In this document: piece after piece, positions 34,690 through 42,208 of the stretch
Layout of the letters: each line of letters opens with the position of its first letter
Numbering within the stretch: position 1 is the first letter of the stretch
Assembly (NCBI GenBank): GCA_029553475.1
Contig: JAKPKV010000126.1
Span: forward strand, 62,001-126,000
Source: Armatimonadota bacterium
Lineage (GTDB): Bacteria; Armatimonadota; Hebobacteria; CAIYQO01
Direction: 5' to 3'
Length of the DNA: 64,000 bases
Position numbers and translations under genes: made by a program
The notes under the pieces: generated by a model
Database searches by the model: none
Told to the model about the DNA's origin: nothing
Seen by the model: the letters and a program-made list of their open reading frames with translations, nothing else

Positions 34690-35889
34690 TCACCTTACCG
34701 CCCGGTGCAGCCGCCGAAACTCGCCCGGTGGGCGGCCGATGTAGCGCTGGAAGACTTTGGTAAAATAACTCTGCTCGCTGAAGCCGCATTCCAGGCAGAT
34801 CTGGATGAGGCTCTTCTCCGTGCGGATGAGCAGCTCCCGCGCCTTCTCCACGCGCATTTTGTTCAGCAGCTCGGTGAACGATTGGCCGAAATGGCCCTTG
34901 ATGACGCGGCTGAAGTGCGACGGCGAGAGACAGGCGACCGCCGCCGCGTCGTCGCGGGAGATGTCCTCGTGCAGGTGCTCCTGCATGTAGGCGATGGCGC
35001 GGCCCAGCAGCACGCTCACCGGGTAGCGCTCGTTCGCGCGGATGGCGTCCATCACCCGCTCCAGCATCGCCACCAGCCAGGTGCAGAGCTCCTCCTCGCC
35101 CGCGATCCGCGCCAGCTCGGAGAAGGCGGAGTAATTCGTGCCGAGCAGCTCGGTGGGGTCGCCGCCCGCTTCCACCGCGCTGCGCGACATCATCACGATC
35201 AGTTCGAGCAGAAAACTCTTCAGCAGCAGCGGACGGTCGCGGCCGAGGAAGTAGATGCCGACCAGGATGCGGTTGAGGATTTCGCGCGCCGCCGCCTTGT
35301 CGCCGCCTTTGATGGCCGCGATGAGCGCCGGCTCCTCCACCAGGTAGACGTCACGGATGGTGCCGTAGCTCTGCCCTTTCAGCTCGTGGATGGCCTCGGC
35401 GCGCTGCGATTCCCGCTCCGCCGCTCGCCGGCGCAGCTCCAGCAGCGCCAGATTCGTCAGGTTCGCGCGCGCGGCGGCGGCCAGCAGGTCGGCGACCGCC
35501 CGGCGGATGTCCCGCGCGGGCAGCGGCGCGGCCGCGTCGTCGCCGGCGCTGTCCACGTTCACCGACACCAGGCCGCCCAACACCCGGGCGTTCTCCATCA
35601 CCGGCACCGCCCAGAGGACGTGATGCGCCGGACAGAGCAGGATGGACGGCTCGCCCCAGCGCACCGCCTCCGCGCAGGCGCGCCGGCGCGTCGCCGCGCA
35701 ATCGGGCCGGGCCGCGCAGTGCGCCGTGCACGGCAGCGCGCCCGCCACCAGCGCGCCCTCCACGTCTGCCAGCGCCACCGACAATCGCCAGGTCTGGCGA
35801 TATGCCGCCGCCAGCGGCGCGAAGCGCGCCGCCTGGTCCTCCAGCGATGTCAGGAGAAAAACTGCCTGATCGGGGAGCGGGGTGGGCAT
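34690..35889 (-). CDS. AraC-family regulator with PocR-type sensory domain
   Basis: A 399-residue regulator. Residues about 1-150 are a PocR-like domain: the Cys-rich LPCTAHCAARPDCAATRRRACAEA stretch (seen as CTAHCAARPDC) and LLCPAHHVLWAVPVMENARVLGG are typical. A helical linker follows. The last about 100 residues hold two AraC helix-turn-helices (DDAAAVACLSPSHFSRVIKGHFG and LIQICLECGFSEQSYFTKVFQRYIG). PocR domains bind small hydrocarbon or sugar-derived ligands. It is upstream of, and on the same strand as, the lyase gene 49 bases away, so it probably activates that gene in response to the polysaccharide or a breakdown product (inference). Confidence 0.88.
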   Translation of the reverse strand: MPTPLPDQAVFLLTSLEDQAARFAPLAAAYRQTWRLSVALADVEGALVAGALPCTAHCAARPDCAATRRRACAEAVRWGEPSILLCPAHHVLWAVPVMENARVLGGLVSVNVDSAGDDAAAPLPARDIRRAVADLLAAAARANLTNLALLELRRRAAERESQRAEAIHELKGQSYGTIRDVYLVEEPALIAAIKGGDKAAAREILNRILVGIYFLGRDRPLLLKSFLLELIVMMSRSAVEAGGDPTELLGTNYSAFSELARIAGEEELCTWLVAMLERVMDAIRANERYPVSVLLGRAIAYMQEHLHEDISRDDAAAVACLSPSHFSRVIKGHFGQSFTELLNKMRVEKARELLIRTEKSLIQICLECGFSEQSYFTKVFQRYIGRPPGEFRRLHRAVR

Positions 35890-35994
35890 ACATCAGTATT
35901 CCCCATGTACCGGGGGTTCTCCTCCCCGCCCCGCGGGCCACCACGATGCCATCGGGGCAGGCAGGTGGGCGAGCTGATCGGCGCTGGCCTCGTC

Positions 35995-36290
35995 CCCCCG
36001 GCCCCATATGCGTCACACTAGGGTTCGCGTATCCTTCGTACTCGTAGTCGTAGTCGTCATCGTAGTCGTACTCGAAATCAGCTACGGGCGGACAGGATGT
36101 CCGCGTTCCCCTGCACGGTGCGGACAGGATGTCCACGCTCCGACTCATACTCGTACTCGAAACGGTTCTGCTGCAGCCGAGCGCTGTGTTACCGCGCATC
36201 GGGCAGTCCGGGACATGGAAGTCCGACAGGCTGTGAAGAAGCGAAGCCCGTATTCGAGTACGAGTACGATTACGACTACGAGTACGAGCA
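35995..36290. repeat. Dispersed hairpin element, family C, copy 2 (expanded)
   Basis: Homologous to 25136-25318 at both ends. Both arms are much longer, built from TCGTAGTCGTACTCG-type hexamers on the left (36035-36080) and the complementary TACGAGTACGAT series on the right (36255-36290). An extra block with two GCGGACAGGATGTCCGC hairpins lies within the left half. It occupies most of the gap before the transketolase promoter. Confidence 0.8.
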
Positions 36291-36327
36291 CGATTGGCGA
36301 GGCGGGCTACCCCTTCGCCGAATTTTT

Positions 36328-36336
36328 TGCTATACT
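36328..36336 (+). promoter_or_regulatory. Extended -10 promoter of the transketolase operon
   Basis: TGCTATACT (36328-36336) is an extended -10 element, 55 bases upstream of the ATG at 36391. No good -35 hexamer is visible. AAGGAG lies 10 bases before the start codon. Confidence 0.45.
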
Positions 36337-36390
36337 ACCTCGGCATCGCGGTACGCCGGGTGCTCACCTGTGTAAGGAGACGTTCACTCC

Positions 36391-37224
36391 ATGTCCGTGC
36401 CATCACCTGTCCGTTCCCTTGACGAGCTGCGCTGCCTGGCGAAGCGGCTGCGCTGTCACGTGGTGCGCATGATCACCGCGGCGAAGTCGGGGCATCCCGG
36501 CGGATCGCTGTCGGCGGCTGAGCTCATCACCGCGCTGTATTTCGGCGGCGTGCTGCGCCACGACCCGGCGGCGCCGCGAGACCCGAACCGCGACCGCTTC
36601 ATCATGAGCAAGGGGCACGCGGTGCCGATTCTCTACGCGGCGCTGGCGGAGGCCGGCTACTTCCCGGTCGAGCAGCTCCTCACCCTGCGCAAGCTGGGCA
36701 GCCCGCTGCAGGGCCACCCGTCCAAGGCGGACATGCCGATCATGGAAGCCTCCACCGGCTCGCTGGGCCAGGGCCTGTCAGTGGGCATCGGGCTGGCGCT
36801 GGCGGCGAAGCTCGACGGCGCGGATTACCGTACCTACGTGATGGTGGGCGACGGCGAAGCGGAGGAAGGCCAGGTCTGGGAGGCGGCGATGAGCGCCGCC
36901 GCGCGCAAGCTGGACAACCTGGTCTGCATCCTCGACTACAACAAGTGCCAGCTCGACGGCCCCATCTGCGAGATTCTGAACTGGGAGCCGGTGCCCGACA
37001 AGTGGGCCGCCTTCGGCTGGCACGTCATCGAAGTGGACGGCCACGATCTTGCAGCCGTGCTCGCCGCCTTCGCCGACGCGAAAACTGTCACCGGCAAGCC
37101 CGTCTGCCTCGTCGCCCATACCGTGAAGGGGGAAGGCGTCTCCTTCATGGCCGGCAACAACGAGTGGCACGGCAAGGCGCCGACGCCGGAGGAGTGCGCG
37201 GCGGCGGTGTGCGAGTTGGCGTAG
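36391..37224 (+). CDS. Transketolase, N-terminal (thiamine-diphosphate) subunit
   Basis: A 277-residue subunit of a split transketolase. It carries the ThDP half: SGHPGGSLSAAELITALYF, KGHAVPILYAALAEAGYF, GSLGQGLSVGIGLALA and the ThDP/Mg motif GDGEAEEGQVWEAA ending with the Asn of LDYNKCQ. With the C-terminal subunit at 37829 it transfers two-carbon ketol groups in the pentose phosphate pathway. Split transketolases are common in archaea and many bacteria. The two halves are normally adjacent; here a four-helix-bundle gene flanked by inverted repeats is inserted between them. Confidence 0.93.
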   Translation: MSVPSPVRSLDELRCLAKRLRCHVVRMITAAKSGHPGGSLSAAELITALYFGGVLRHDPAAPRDPNRDRFIMSKGHAVPILYAALAEAGYFPVEQLLTLRKLGSPLQGHPSKADMPIMEASTGSLGQGLSVGIGLALAAKLDGADYRTYVMVGDGEAEEGQVWEAAMSAAARKLDNLVCILDYNKCQLDGPICEILNWEPVPDKWAAFGWHVIEVDGHDLAAVLAAFADAKTVTGKPVCLVAHTVKGEGVSFMAGNNEWHGKAPTPEECAAAVCELA

Positions 37225-37288
37225 GGGTGACGGGGTGAAGAGGTGAAGAGGTGAAGAGGTGAAGAGGTGAAGAGGTGACGGGGTGAAG
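37224..37288 (+). repeat. Short tandem repeat (AGGTGAAG units), left flank of inserted gene
   Basis: About seven imperfect 8-base units (RGGTGAAG) directly after the transketolase stop. The same unit in inverted orientation forms the right flank at 37756-37815. The intervening four-helix-bundle gene therefore sits between inverted repeats. Confidence 0.75.
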
Positions 37289-37304
37289 CATCGGGGGAGA
37301 TTCG

Positions 37305-37694
37305 ATGGCTGATAAGATCACCACGCATAAGGAACTGGACGTTTATGCGCGAGCATTCGCGATCTCGATGCGTATCTTTCATCTCTCCAGGCAGTTCCCC
37401 AGGGAAGAGATGTATGCACTCACCGATCAGCTTCGGCGCTCTTCACGTTCGGTGTGCGCCAATCTTGCTGAAGCCTGGCGCAAACGTCGGTATGAAGCCG
37501 CATTTATCGCGAAGCTCAGCGATGTCGAGGCGGAAGCTGCCGAAACGCAGGTCTGGTTGGAGTTCTGCGGTGCGTGTGAGTATCTTCCGCGGGAGATCTG
37601 CGATGAGTTATCACAAGCCTACGATGGCGTGCTCCGCACCATAGTCGGTATGATCTCGCACCCGGATTCCTGGGTGCTTCGTGCAAAACAATAG
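37305..37694 (+). CDS. Four-helix-bundle protein (23S rRNA intervening-sequence type)
   Basis: A 129-residue helical protein of the S23/IVS family (TIGR02436 type): THKELDVYARAFAIS, FPREEMYALTDQLRRSSRSVCANLAEAW, and KLSDVEAEAAETQVWLEF. Family members were first found encoded in intervening sequences of 23S rRNA and are widely scattered as small stand-alone cassettes; they probably form pentamers, and their function is unclear. Its codon use is less GC-extreme than that of its neighbours. It interrupts the transketolase operon and is flanked by inverted GGTGAAG/CTTCACC arrays, so I read it as a mobile or formerly mobile cassette. Confidence 0.9.
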   Translation: MADKITTHKELDVYARAFAISMRIFHLSRQFPREEMYALTDQLRRSSRSVCANLAEAWRKRRYEAAFIAKLSDVEAEAAETQVWLEFCGACEYLPREICDELSQAYDGVLRTIVGMISHPDSWVLRAKQ

Positions 37695-37755
37695 TAGGGT
37701 TGACCAGGGGGAGACATCAGAAAGGGGTTGGATGCGAAGAAGGTCGGCGTGAAGA

Positions 37756-37815
37756 TCACCTCATCACCCGTCACCTCTTCACCCCTTCACCGCTTCATCC
37801 CTCGTCACCTCATCA
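37756..37815 (+). repeat. Short tandem repeat (CTTCACCT units), right flank of inserted gene
   Basis: Imperfect CACCTC/TTCACC units, the inverted counterpart of 37224-37288, ending just before the second transketolase subunit. Units are more diverged than on the left. Confidence 0.65.
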
Positions 37816-37828
37816 AGGGGTAACACAC

Positions 37829-38770
37829 ATGCAACTGGGTAAAGCAACGCGGGAAGCCTACGGGGAAGCGCTGGCGGCGCTGGGCGCGGAGATGCCGGAG
37901 CTGGTGGTGTTGGACGCCGACCTGTCCAAGTCCACCATGAGCAAGAAGTTCGCGGACAAGTTCCCCGATCGCTTCTTCAACATGGGCATCGCCGAGGCGA
38001 ACATGGTGGGGGTGGCCGCGGGGCTGGCGGCGGGCGGGAAAATTCCCTTCGCCTCCTCCTTCGCCTCCTTCCTCATCTGCAAGGGGTTCGATCAACTCCG
38101 CATGGCGGTGGCCTACCAGGGCGAGAACGCGAAGTTCTGCGGCACCCACGCCGGCATCAGCATCGGCGAAGACGGCGTCTCGCAGCAGGGGATCGAAGAC
38201 GTGGCGCTGGCCTGCACGCTGAACGGTTTTGTGGTGCTGGTGCCCGCCGATGAGCATGAGATGCGCGCCGCCGTGCGCGCCGCCGCCCATCATCACGGCC
38301 CGGTCTACCTCCGCGCCGGCCGCCCGAAAGCGCCCGTCGTCTATCCGGGAGGCAAAGACGTCTTCACCATCGGCAAGGCGGACACCGTGCGCGACGGCAA
38401 GGACGTGACGATCATCGCCTGCGGGCTGATGACCGGCGCCGCGCTGGAAGCGGCCGAGGCGCTGGCCGCGCAGGGCATCAGCGCCCGCGTGCTGAACATG
38501 GCCAGCGTGAAGCCGCTGGACGATGACGCCGTGCGCAACGCCGCGCGGCAGACCGGCGCGCTGGTGGTAGCGGAAGAGCACATCGCCCACGGCGGGCTGG
38601 GCAGCCTGGTCGCGATGACCGTCGCCGCCGCCGTGCCGGTGCCCGTCGAGTTCGTCAACATGGGCAACCGCTACGCCGAATCCGGCACCCCGGAGGAGCT
38701 GCTGGCGAAATACGGCCTGACGGCGGCGGATATCGCCGCGGCGGCCAAGCGGGCGATGGCGCGGAAGTAA
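37829..38770 (+). CDS. Transketolase, C-terminal subunit
   Basis: A 313-residue partner of the subunit at 36391. It has the pyrimidine-binding domain (LDADLSKSTMSKKFADKFPDRF, then NMGIAEANMVGVAAGLA with the catalytic Glu of GIAE, FASFLICKGFDQLR) and the transketolase C-terminal domain (ARVLNMASVKPLDDDAV). AGGGG precedes the ATG at 37829; longer frames run through the repeat and lack a ribosome site. The downstream gene ileS has its own promoter, so the operon probably ends here. Confidence 0.92.
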   Translation: MQLGKATREAYGEALAALGAEMPELVVLDADLSKSTMSKKFADKFPDRFFNMGIAEANMVGVAAGLAAGGKIPFASSFASFLICKGFDQLRMAVAYQGENAKFCGTHAGISIGEDGVSQQGIEDVALACTLNGFVVLVPADEHEMRAAVRAAAHHHGPVYLRAGRPKAPVVYPGGKDVFTIGKADTVRDGKDVTIIACGLMTGAALEAAEALAAQGISARVLNMASVKPLDDDAVRNAARQTGALVVAEEHIAHGGLGSLVAMTVAAAVPVPVEFVNMGNRYAESGTPEELLAKYGLTAADIAAAAKRAMARK

Positions 38771-38803
38771 GGATTTCGCCATGCCCGCGGCGCGCATGTC
38801 CAC

Positions 38804-38833
38804 TTGACAGGCGTTCAGCGCGCCTCGTATACT
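38804..38833 (+). promoter_or_regulatory. Consensus sigma-70 promoter of the ileS leader
   Basis: TTGACA at 38804-38809, an 18-base spacer, and TATACT at 38828-38833. The predicted start is near 38840. It drives a leader RNA of about 150 bases before ileS. Confidence 0.85.
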
Positions 38834-38852
38834 GCTGCTGGAGAACCATTTT

Positions 38853-38906
38853 ATGACGCGCGCGCAGCGCCAGCCGATAATTATTGGCATCACCTGGGGG
38901 CCATGA
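38853..38906 (+). CDS. Isoleucine-rich leader peptide of ileS (17 residues)
   Basis: ATG at 38853 to TGA at 38904-38906 encodes MTRAQRQPIIIGITWGP. Four of residues 9-13 are Ile, in codons ATA, ATT, ATT and ATC; ATA is unusual in this GC-rich genome. GGAG lies 9 bases upstream, at the predicted 5' end of the RNA. The peptide ends exactly where the antiterminator arm begins (38907). It therefore looks like a regulatory leader whose translation measures charged Ile-tRNA, as leader peptides of amino-acid biosynthetic operons do in enterobacteria. It is too short to have a function as a protein. Confidence 0.8.
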   Translation: MTRAQRQPIIIGITWGP

Positions 38907-38964
38907 GCATCCGGGACGCGCGCGCGTGACCTGTACCCCTCCCGGATGCCGGGAGGGGTTTTCT
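38907..38964 (+). terminator. ileS transcription attenuator (terminator with competing antiterminator)
   Basis: Terminator: CCCCTCCCGG (38936-38945), loop ATG, CCGGGAGGGG (38949-38958), then TTTTCTGT. Antiterminator: GCATCCGGGA (38907-38916) is perfectly complementary to TCCCGGATGC (38940-38949), which uses the same bases as the terminator stem. A third pairing, ACGCGCGCGC (38856-38865) with GCGCGCGCGT (38918-38927), would enclose the antiterminator arm when the leader is untranslated. Confidence 0.85.
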
Positions 38965-38990
38965 GTGTCGCCGTAATAAGGAGTACCGTC

Positions 38991-41900
38991 GTGTTTCGTG
39001 CCGTTGATCCGCGGGTGTCGTTTCCGAAGCTGGAAGAGTCGTTGATCGCCTGGTGGCGGGAGAGCGACGTACTGCGGCGCGCCATTCCCGGGCGCGAGGG
39101 CGGGCCGGACTTCGTCTTTTTCGAGGGGCCGCCGACGGCGAACGGGAAGCCGGGGGTGCACCACGTCCTCTCGCGGGCGTTCAAGGACATCATCCTCCGC
39201 TACAAGCGCATGCGCGGCTACCGCATCATCGGCGCGCGCGGCGGCTGGGACACCCAGGGCCTGCCGGTGGAGCTGGAGATCGAAAAAGAGCTGGGGCTCT
39301 CCGGCAAGCGCGACATCGAGCGCTACGGCATCGCGCCGTTCAATCAACAGTGCCGCGACAGCGTCTTCCGCTACGTCAAGGATTGGGAGCGGATGACGGA
39401 CCGCATCGCCTACTGGGTGGACCTCGACGACGCGTACGTCACCTATACCAACGACTACATCGAGTCGGGCTGGTGGATTCTGCGGCAATTGTGGGACCAG
39501 GGGCTGCTGTTTCGCGACTACAAAGTGACCATGCACTGCCCGCGCTGTGTGACCACGCTGGCCGACCACGAGGTGGCGCAGGGCTACGAGGACGATACGG
39601 ACGACCCGTCGGTGTGGCCGAAGTTCCGGGTGCAGGACGTGGACGGCGCGCTGCCCGGCGTGCTGAACGGTCTGCCCGGTCCCGCCTATTTCCTCGCCTG
39701 GACCACCACCCCATGGACGCTGGCGGCCAATACCGCGGTGGCGGTGAAGCCGGACGGCGACTACGTGGCCGCGCGCGTCAACGACGAGACCTACATCCTC
39801 GCGGAGTCGCTGGTGGAGGCGAACCTGGGCGCGGAGGGCGTGGAAATCCTGCGCCGCTTCGCCGGCGCCGAGCTGGCGGGCATCGCCTACGAGCCGCTGT
39901 ATCGCGGCATCCCCGGCGCGGGGGACGCCGTGGAGTGGGATGCGGCCTGGCACTGCATCGCCGATGAATTCGTCTCGCTGGAAGACGGCACCGGCGTGGT
40001 GCATATCGCCCCCGCCTACGGCGACTTGGAGATCGGCCGCCGCCACGGCCTGCCCACCCTTTTCTCGGTAGACTTGAACGGCCTGGTGCTGCCGGGGCTG
40101 CCCTGTGCCGGCACGTTCTTCAAGGAGGCGGACCCATCCATCATCCGCGACCTGCAGGCGCGCAACCTGCTGCTGCGCAGCGGGCGGGTGCGGCACACCT
40201 ACCCCTTCTGCTGGCGCTGCAAGACGCCGCTGCTCTTCTACGCGAAGTCAAGCTGGTATATCCGCACCACCGCGCGCAAGGACGGGCTGGTGGCCGGCAA
40301 CCGGCAGATTGCCTGGGTGCCCGAACATATCCAGACCGGGCGCTTCGGCAACTGGCTGGAAAACAACGTGGACTGGGCGATCAGCCGCGAGCGCTACTGG
40401 GGCACGCCGCTGCCCATCTGGGAGTGCGCCTGCGGGCACCAGCACTGCATCGGCAGCGTGGCGGAGCTGAGCGAGAAGGCGGGGCGCGACCTGCGCGACC
40501 TCGACCTGCACCGGCCCCACGTGGACGAGGTGACTTTTCCCTGCGAAAAATGCGGGGGCGAGATGCGCCGCCTGCCCGACGTGCTGGACGCCTGGTTCGA
40601 CAGCGGCGCGATGCCGGTGGCGCAGTGGCACTACCCCTTCGAGCGCAAAGCGTGGACGGAGGAGAACCGCGCCCACTACGCCGACTACATCTCGGAGGCG
40701 GTGGACCAGACGCGCGGGTGGTTCTACAGCCTGCACGCGCTGGCCACGCTGCTCTTCGACCGCCCGGCCTTCCAGCACGTCATCTGCCTGGGCCACATCC
40801 TGGACGAGAAGGGCGCCAAGATGTCCAAGTCCAAGGGGAACGTGGTGGACCCGTGGGACGTGCTGGACGAGCACGGCGCCGACGCGCTGCGCTGGTACAT
40901 GTATACCTGCACCACCCCCGGCAATCCCCGCCGCTTCTCCAGCCACCTGGTGGGCGAGAGCGTGCGAAAATTCCTGCTGACGCTGTGGAATACCTACAGC
41001 TTTTTCACGACGTATGCGGCGCTGGATGGCTGGACCCCATCCCCCGGCCCCCTCCCCCAAGGGGAGAGGGGGGGTGAGTTGGCGCTGATTGATCGCTGGG
41101 CGCTGTCGCGGCTGCAGGCGCTGGTGCGCACGGTGACGGATCACCTGGAGCGCTACGAGGTGACGGAGGCGGGGCGGGCCATCGAGGGGTTCGTGGACCT
41201 GCTCTCCAACTGGTATCTGCGCCGCAATCGCCGCCGCTTCTGGAAGAGCGAGGGGGACGCCGACAAGCGCGCCGCCTATTCCACGCTGCACACCTGCCTG
41301 GTGACGGTGGCGAAGCTGCTGGCGCCCTTCGCGCCCTTCGTCAGCGAGGAAATCTACCGCAACCTGGCCGCCTCGACCGACCCGGGCCTGCCGGAGAGCG
41401 TGCACCTCGCCGACTGGCCGGCGGTGGATGAGCGCCTCATCGAGCCGCAGCTCGATCGCGACATGGCGGTGCTGCTGCAGGTGGTGGAGCTGGGACGCTC
41501 GGCGCGCGCGGAAAGCGGCCTGAAGGTGCGCCAGCCGCTCGCGGAGATGCTGGTACACCTGCCCGGACCGGCGGAGAAAGACGCCCTCTCGCGCTTCCTG
41601 GACGAGCTGCGCGAGGAGCTGAACGTGAAGGCCGTGCGTCCCGATACCATCGGGAGCTCCGGCGGGCTGGTGCAGTATCGCCTGAAGCCGAACCTGCCGG
41701 TGGTGGGGCGGAAATATGGGAAATTGGTGCCGGCGCTGCGCGCCGCGCTGGAAAACCTGCCGGGGGCGGACGCCGCCGCCATCGCGGAGCGGGCGAAGGC
41801 CGGCGAGACGTTCACGCTGACCGTGGCCGACCAGACGCTGGAGATGACCGGCGCGGAGATCCTCGTCGAGTCCTTTTCACCGGAAGGCTTCGCGATGGCG

Positions 41901-42206
41901 GAAGCGGGCGGCTACGTGGTGGCGCTGAATACCGCGCTGACGCCGGCGCTCATCAGCGAGGGCCTGGCGCGCGACCTGGTGCGGGCCGTGCAGGACGCCC
42001 GCAAAGACGCTGGCCTGCGGATCAGCGACCACATCGCGCTGTTTTTGCGGATGCCGGACGCCCTCGCCGCGCAGCTCCAGCCCTTCCTCGACTACGTGCA
42101 GGCGGAGACGCTGGCGGACGCGGTGACCTTCGCCGACGGCGGCACCTACACGACGACGGCGGAGCTTGGCGGCGCGGAGGTTGTCGTCGGCATCACGAAG
42201 GCGTAG
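38991..42206 (+). CDS. ileS: Isoleucyl-tRNA synthetase (IleS2-like, GxHH variant)
   Basis: A 1071-residue class I synthetase that charges tRNA-Ile. It starts at GTG 38991 with AAGGAG 9 bases upstream. EGPPTANGKPGVHHVLSRAF (about residues 45-64) holds the HIGH-equivalent, here GVHH rather than HxGH. The editing domain follows (WTTTPWTLAANTAVAV), then KMSKSKGN near 610 and Zn-type Cys pairs (CPRC, CWRC, CACGHQHC, CEKC). The N-terminal signature resembles Thermus-type IleRS2. Residues about 682-697 (TPSPGPLPQGERGGEL) are encoded by a copy of an intergenic repeat lying in the linker before the anticodon-binding domain. Expression is probably controlled by the upstream leader-peptide attenuator. 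Confidence 0.95.
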   Translation: MFRAVDPRVSFPKLEESLIAWWRESDVLRRAIPGREGGPDFVFFEGPPTANGKPGVHHVLSRAFKDIILRYKRMRGYRIIGARGGWDTQGLPVELEIEKELGLSGKRDIERYGIAPFNQQCRDSVFRYVKDWERMTDRIAYWVDLDDAYVTYTNDYIESGWWILRQLWDQGLLFRDYKVTMHCPRCVTTLADHEVAQGYEDDTDDPSVWPKFRVQDVDGALPGVLNGLPGPAYFLAWTTTPWTLAANTAVAVKPDGDYVAARVNDETYILAESLVEANLGAEGVEILRRFAGAELAGIAYEPLYRGIPGAGDAVEWDAAWHCIADEFVSLEDGTGVVHIAPAYGDLEIGRRHGLPTLFSVDLNGLVLPGLPCAGTFFKEADPSIIRDLQARNLLLRSGRVRHTYPFCWRCKTPLLFYAKSSWYIRTTARKDGLVAGNRQIAWVPEHIQTGRFGNWLENNVDWAISRERYWGTPLPIWECACGHQHCIGSVAELSEKAGRDLRDLDLHRPHVDEVTFPCEKCGGEMRRLPDVLDAWFDSGAMPVAQWHYPFERKAWTEENRAHYADYISEAVDQTRGWFYSLHALATLLFDRPAFQHVICLGHILDEKGAKMSKSKGNVVDPWDVLDEHGADALRWYMYTCTTPGNPRRFSSHLVGESVRKFLLTLWNTYSFFTTYAALDGWTPSPGPLPQGERGGELALIDRWALSRLQALVRTVTDHLERYEVTEAGRAIEGFVDLLSNWYLRRNRRRFWKSEGDADKRAAYSTLHTCLVTVAKLLAPFAPFVSEEIYRNLAASTDPGLPESVHLADWPAVDERLIEPQLDRDMAVLLQVVELGRSARAESGLKVRQPLAEMLVHLPGPAEKDALSRFLDELREELNVKAVRPDTIGSSGGLVQYRLKPNLPVVGRKYGKLVPALRAALENLPGADAAAIAERAKAGETFTLTVADQTLEMTGAEILVESFSPEGFAMAEAGGYVVALNTALTPALISEGLARDLVRAVQDARKDAGLRISDHIALFLRMPDALAAQLQPFLDYVQAETLADAVTFADGGTYTTTAELGGAEVVVGITKA
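41034..41085 (+). repeat. Intergenic-type hairpin repeat embedded in ileS
   Basis: CCGGCCCCCTCCCCCAAGGGG followed by AGAGGGGGGGTGAGTTGG matches the repeat before the gene at 50119 (CCGGCCCCCTCCCC...GGGGAGGGGG and GTGAGTTG at 49990-50028). It keeps the ileS frame open and adds about 16 residues. Confidence 0.7.
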
Positions 42207-42208
42207 CG

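Noticed and set aside
36097-36375. Small protein with a Tyr/Glu/Asp-rich tail (EYEYDYDYEYEHDW)
   Set aside because: A similar frame at 25114-25392 exists only because both lie in family C repeats. The Tyr-rich tail is the translation of the hexamer arm, and there is no ribosome site or conservation pattern of a protein.
37224-37288. CRISPR-like array
   Set aside because: Units are 8 bases in direct tandem without spacers; this is a short tandem repeat.
38840-38990. T-box riboswitch upstream of ileS
   Set aside because: No T-box consensus (AGGGTGGNACCGCG-like) or stem I architecture is present; the Ile-codon leader peptide and competing stems explain the leader better.
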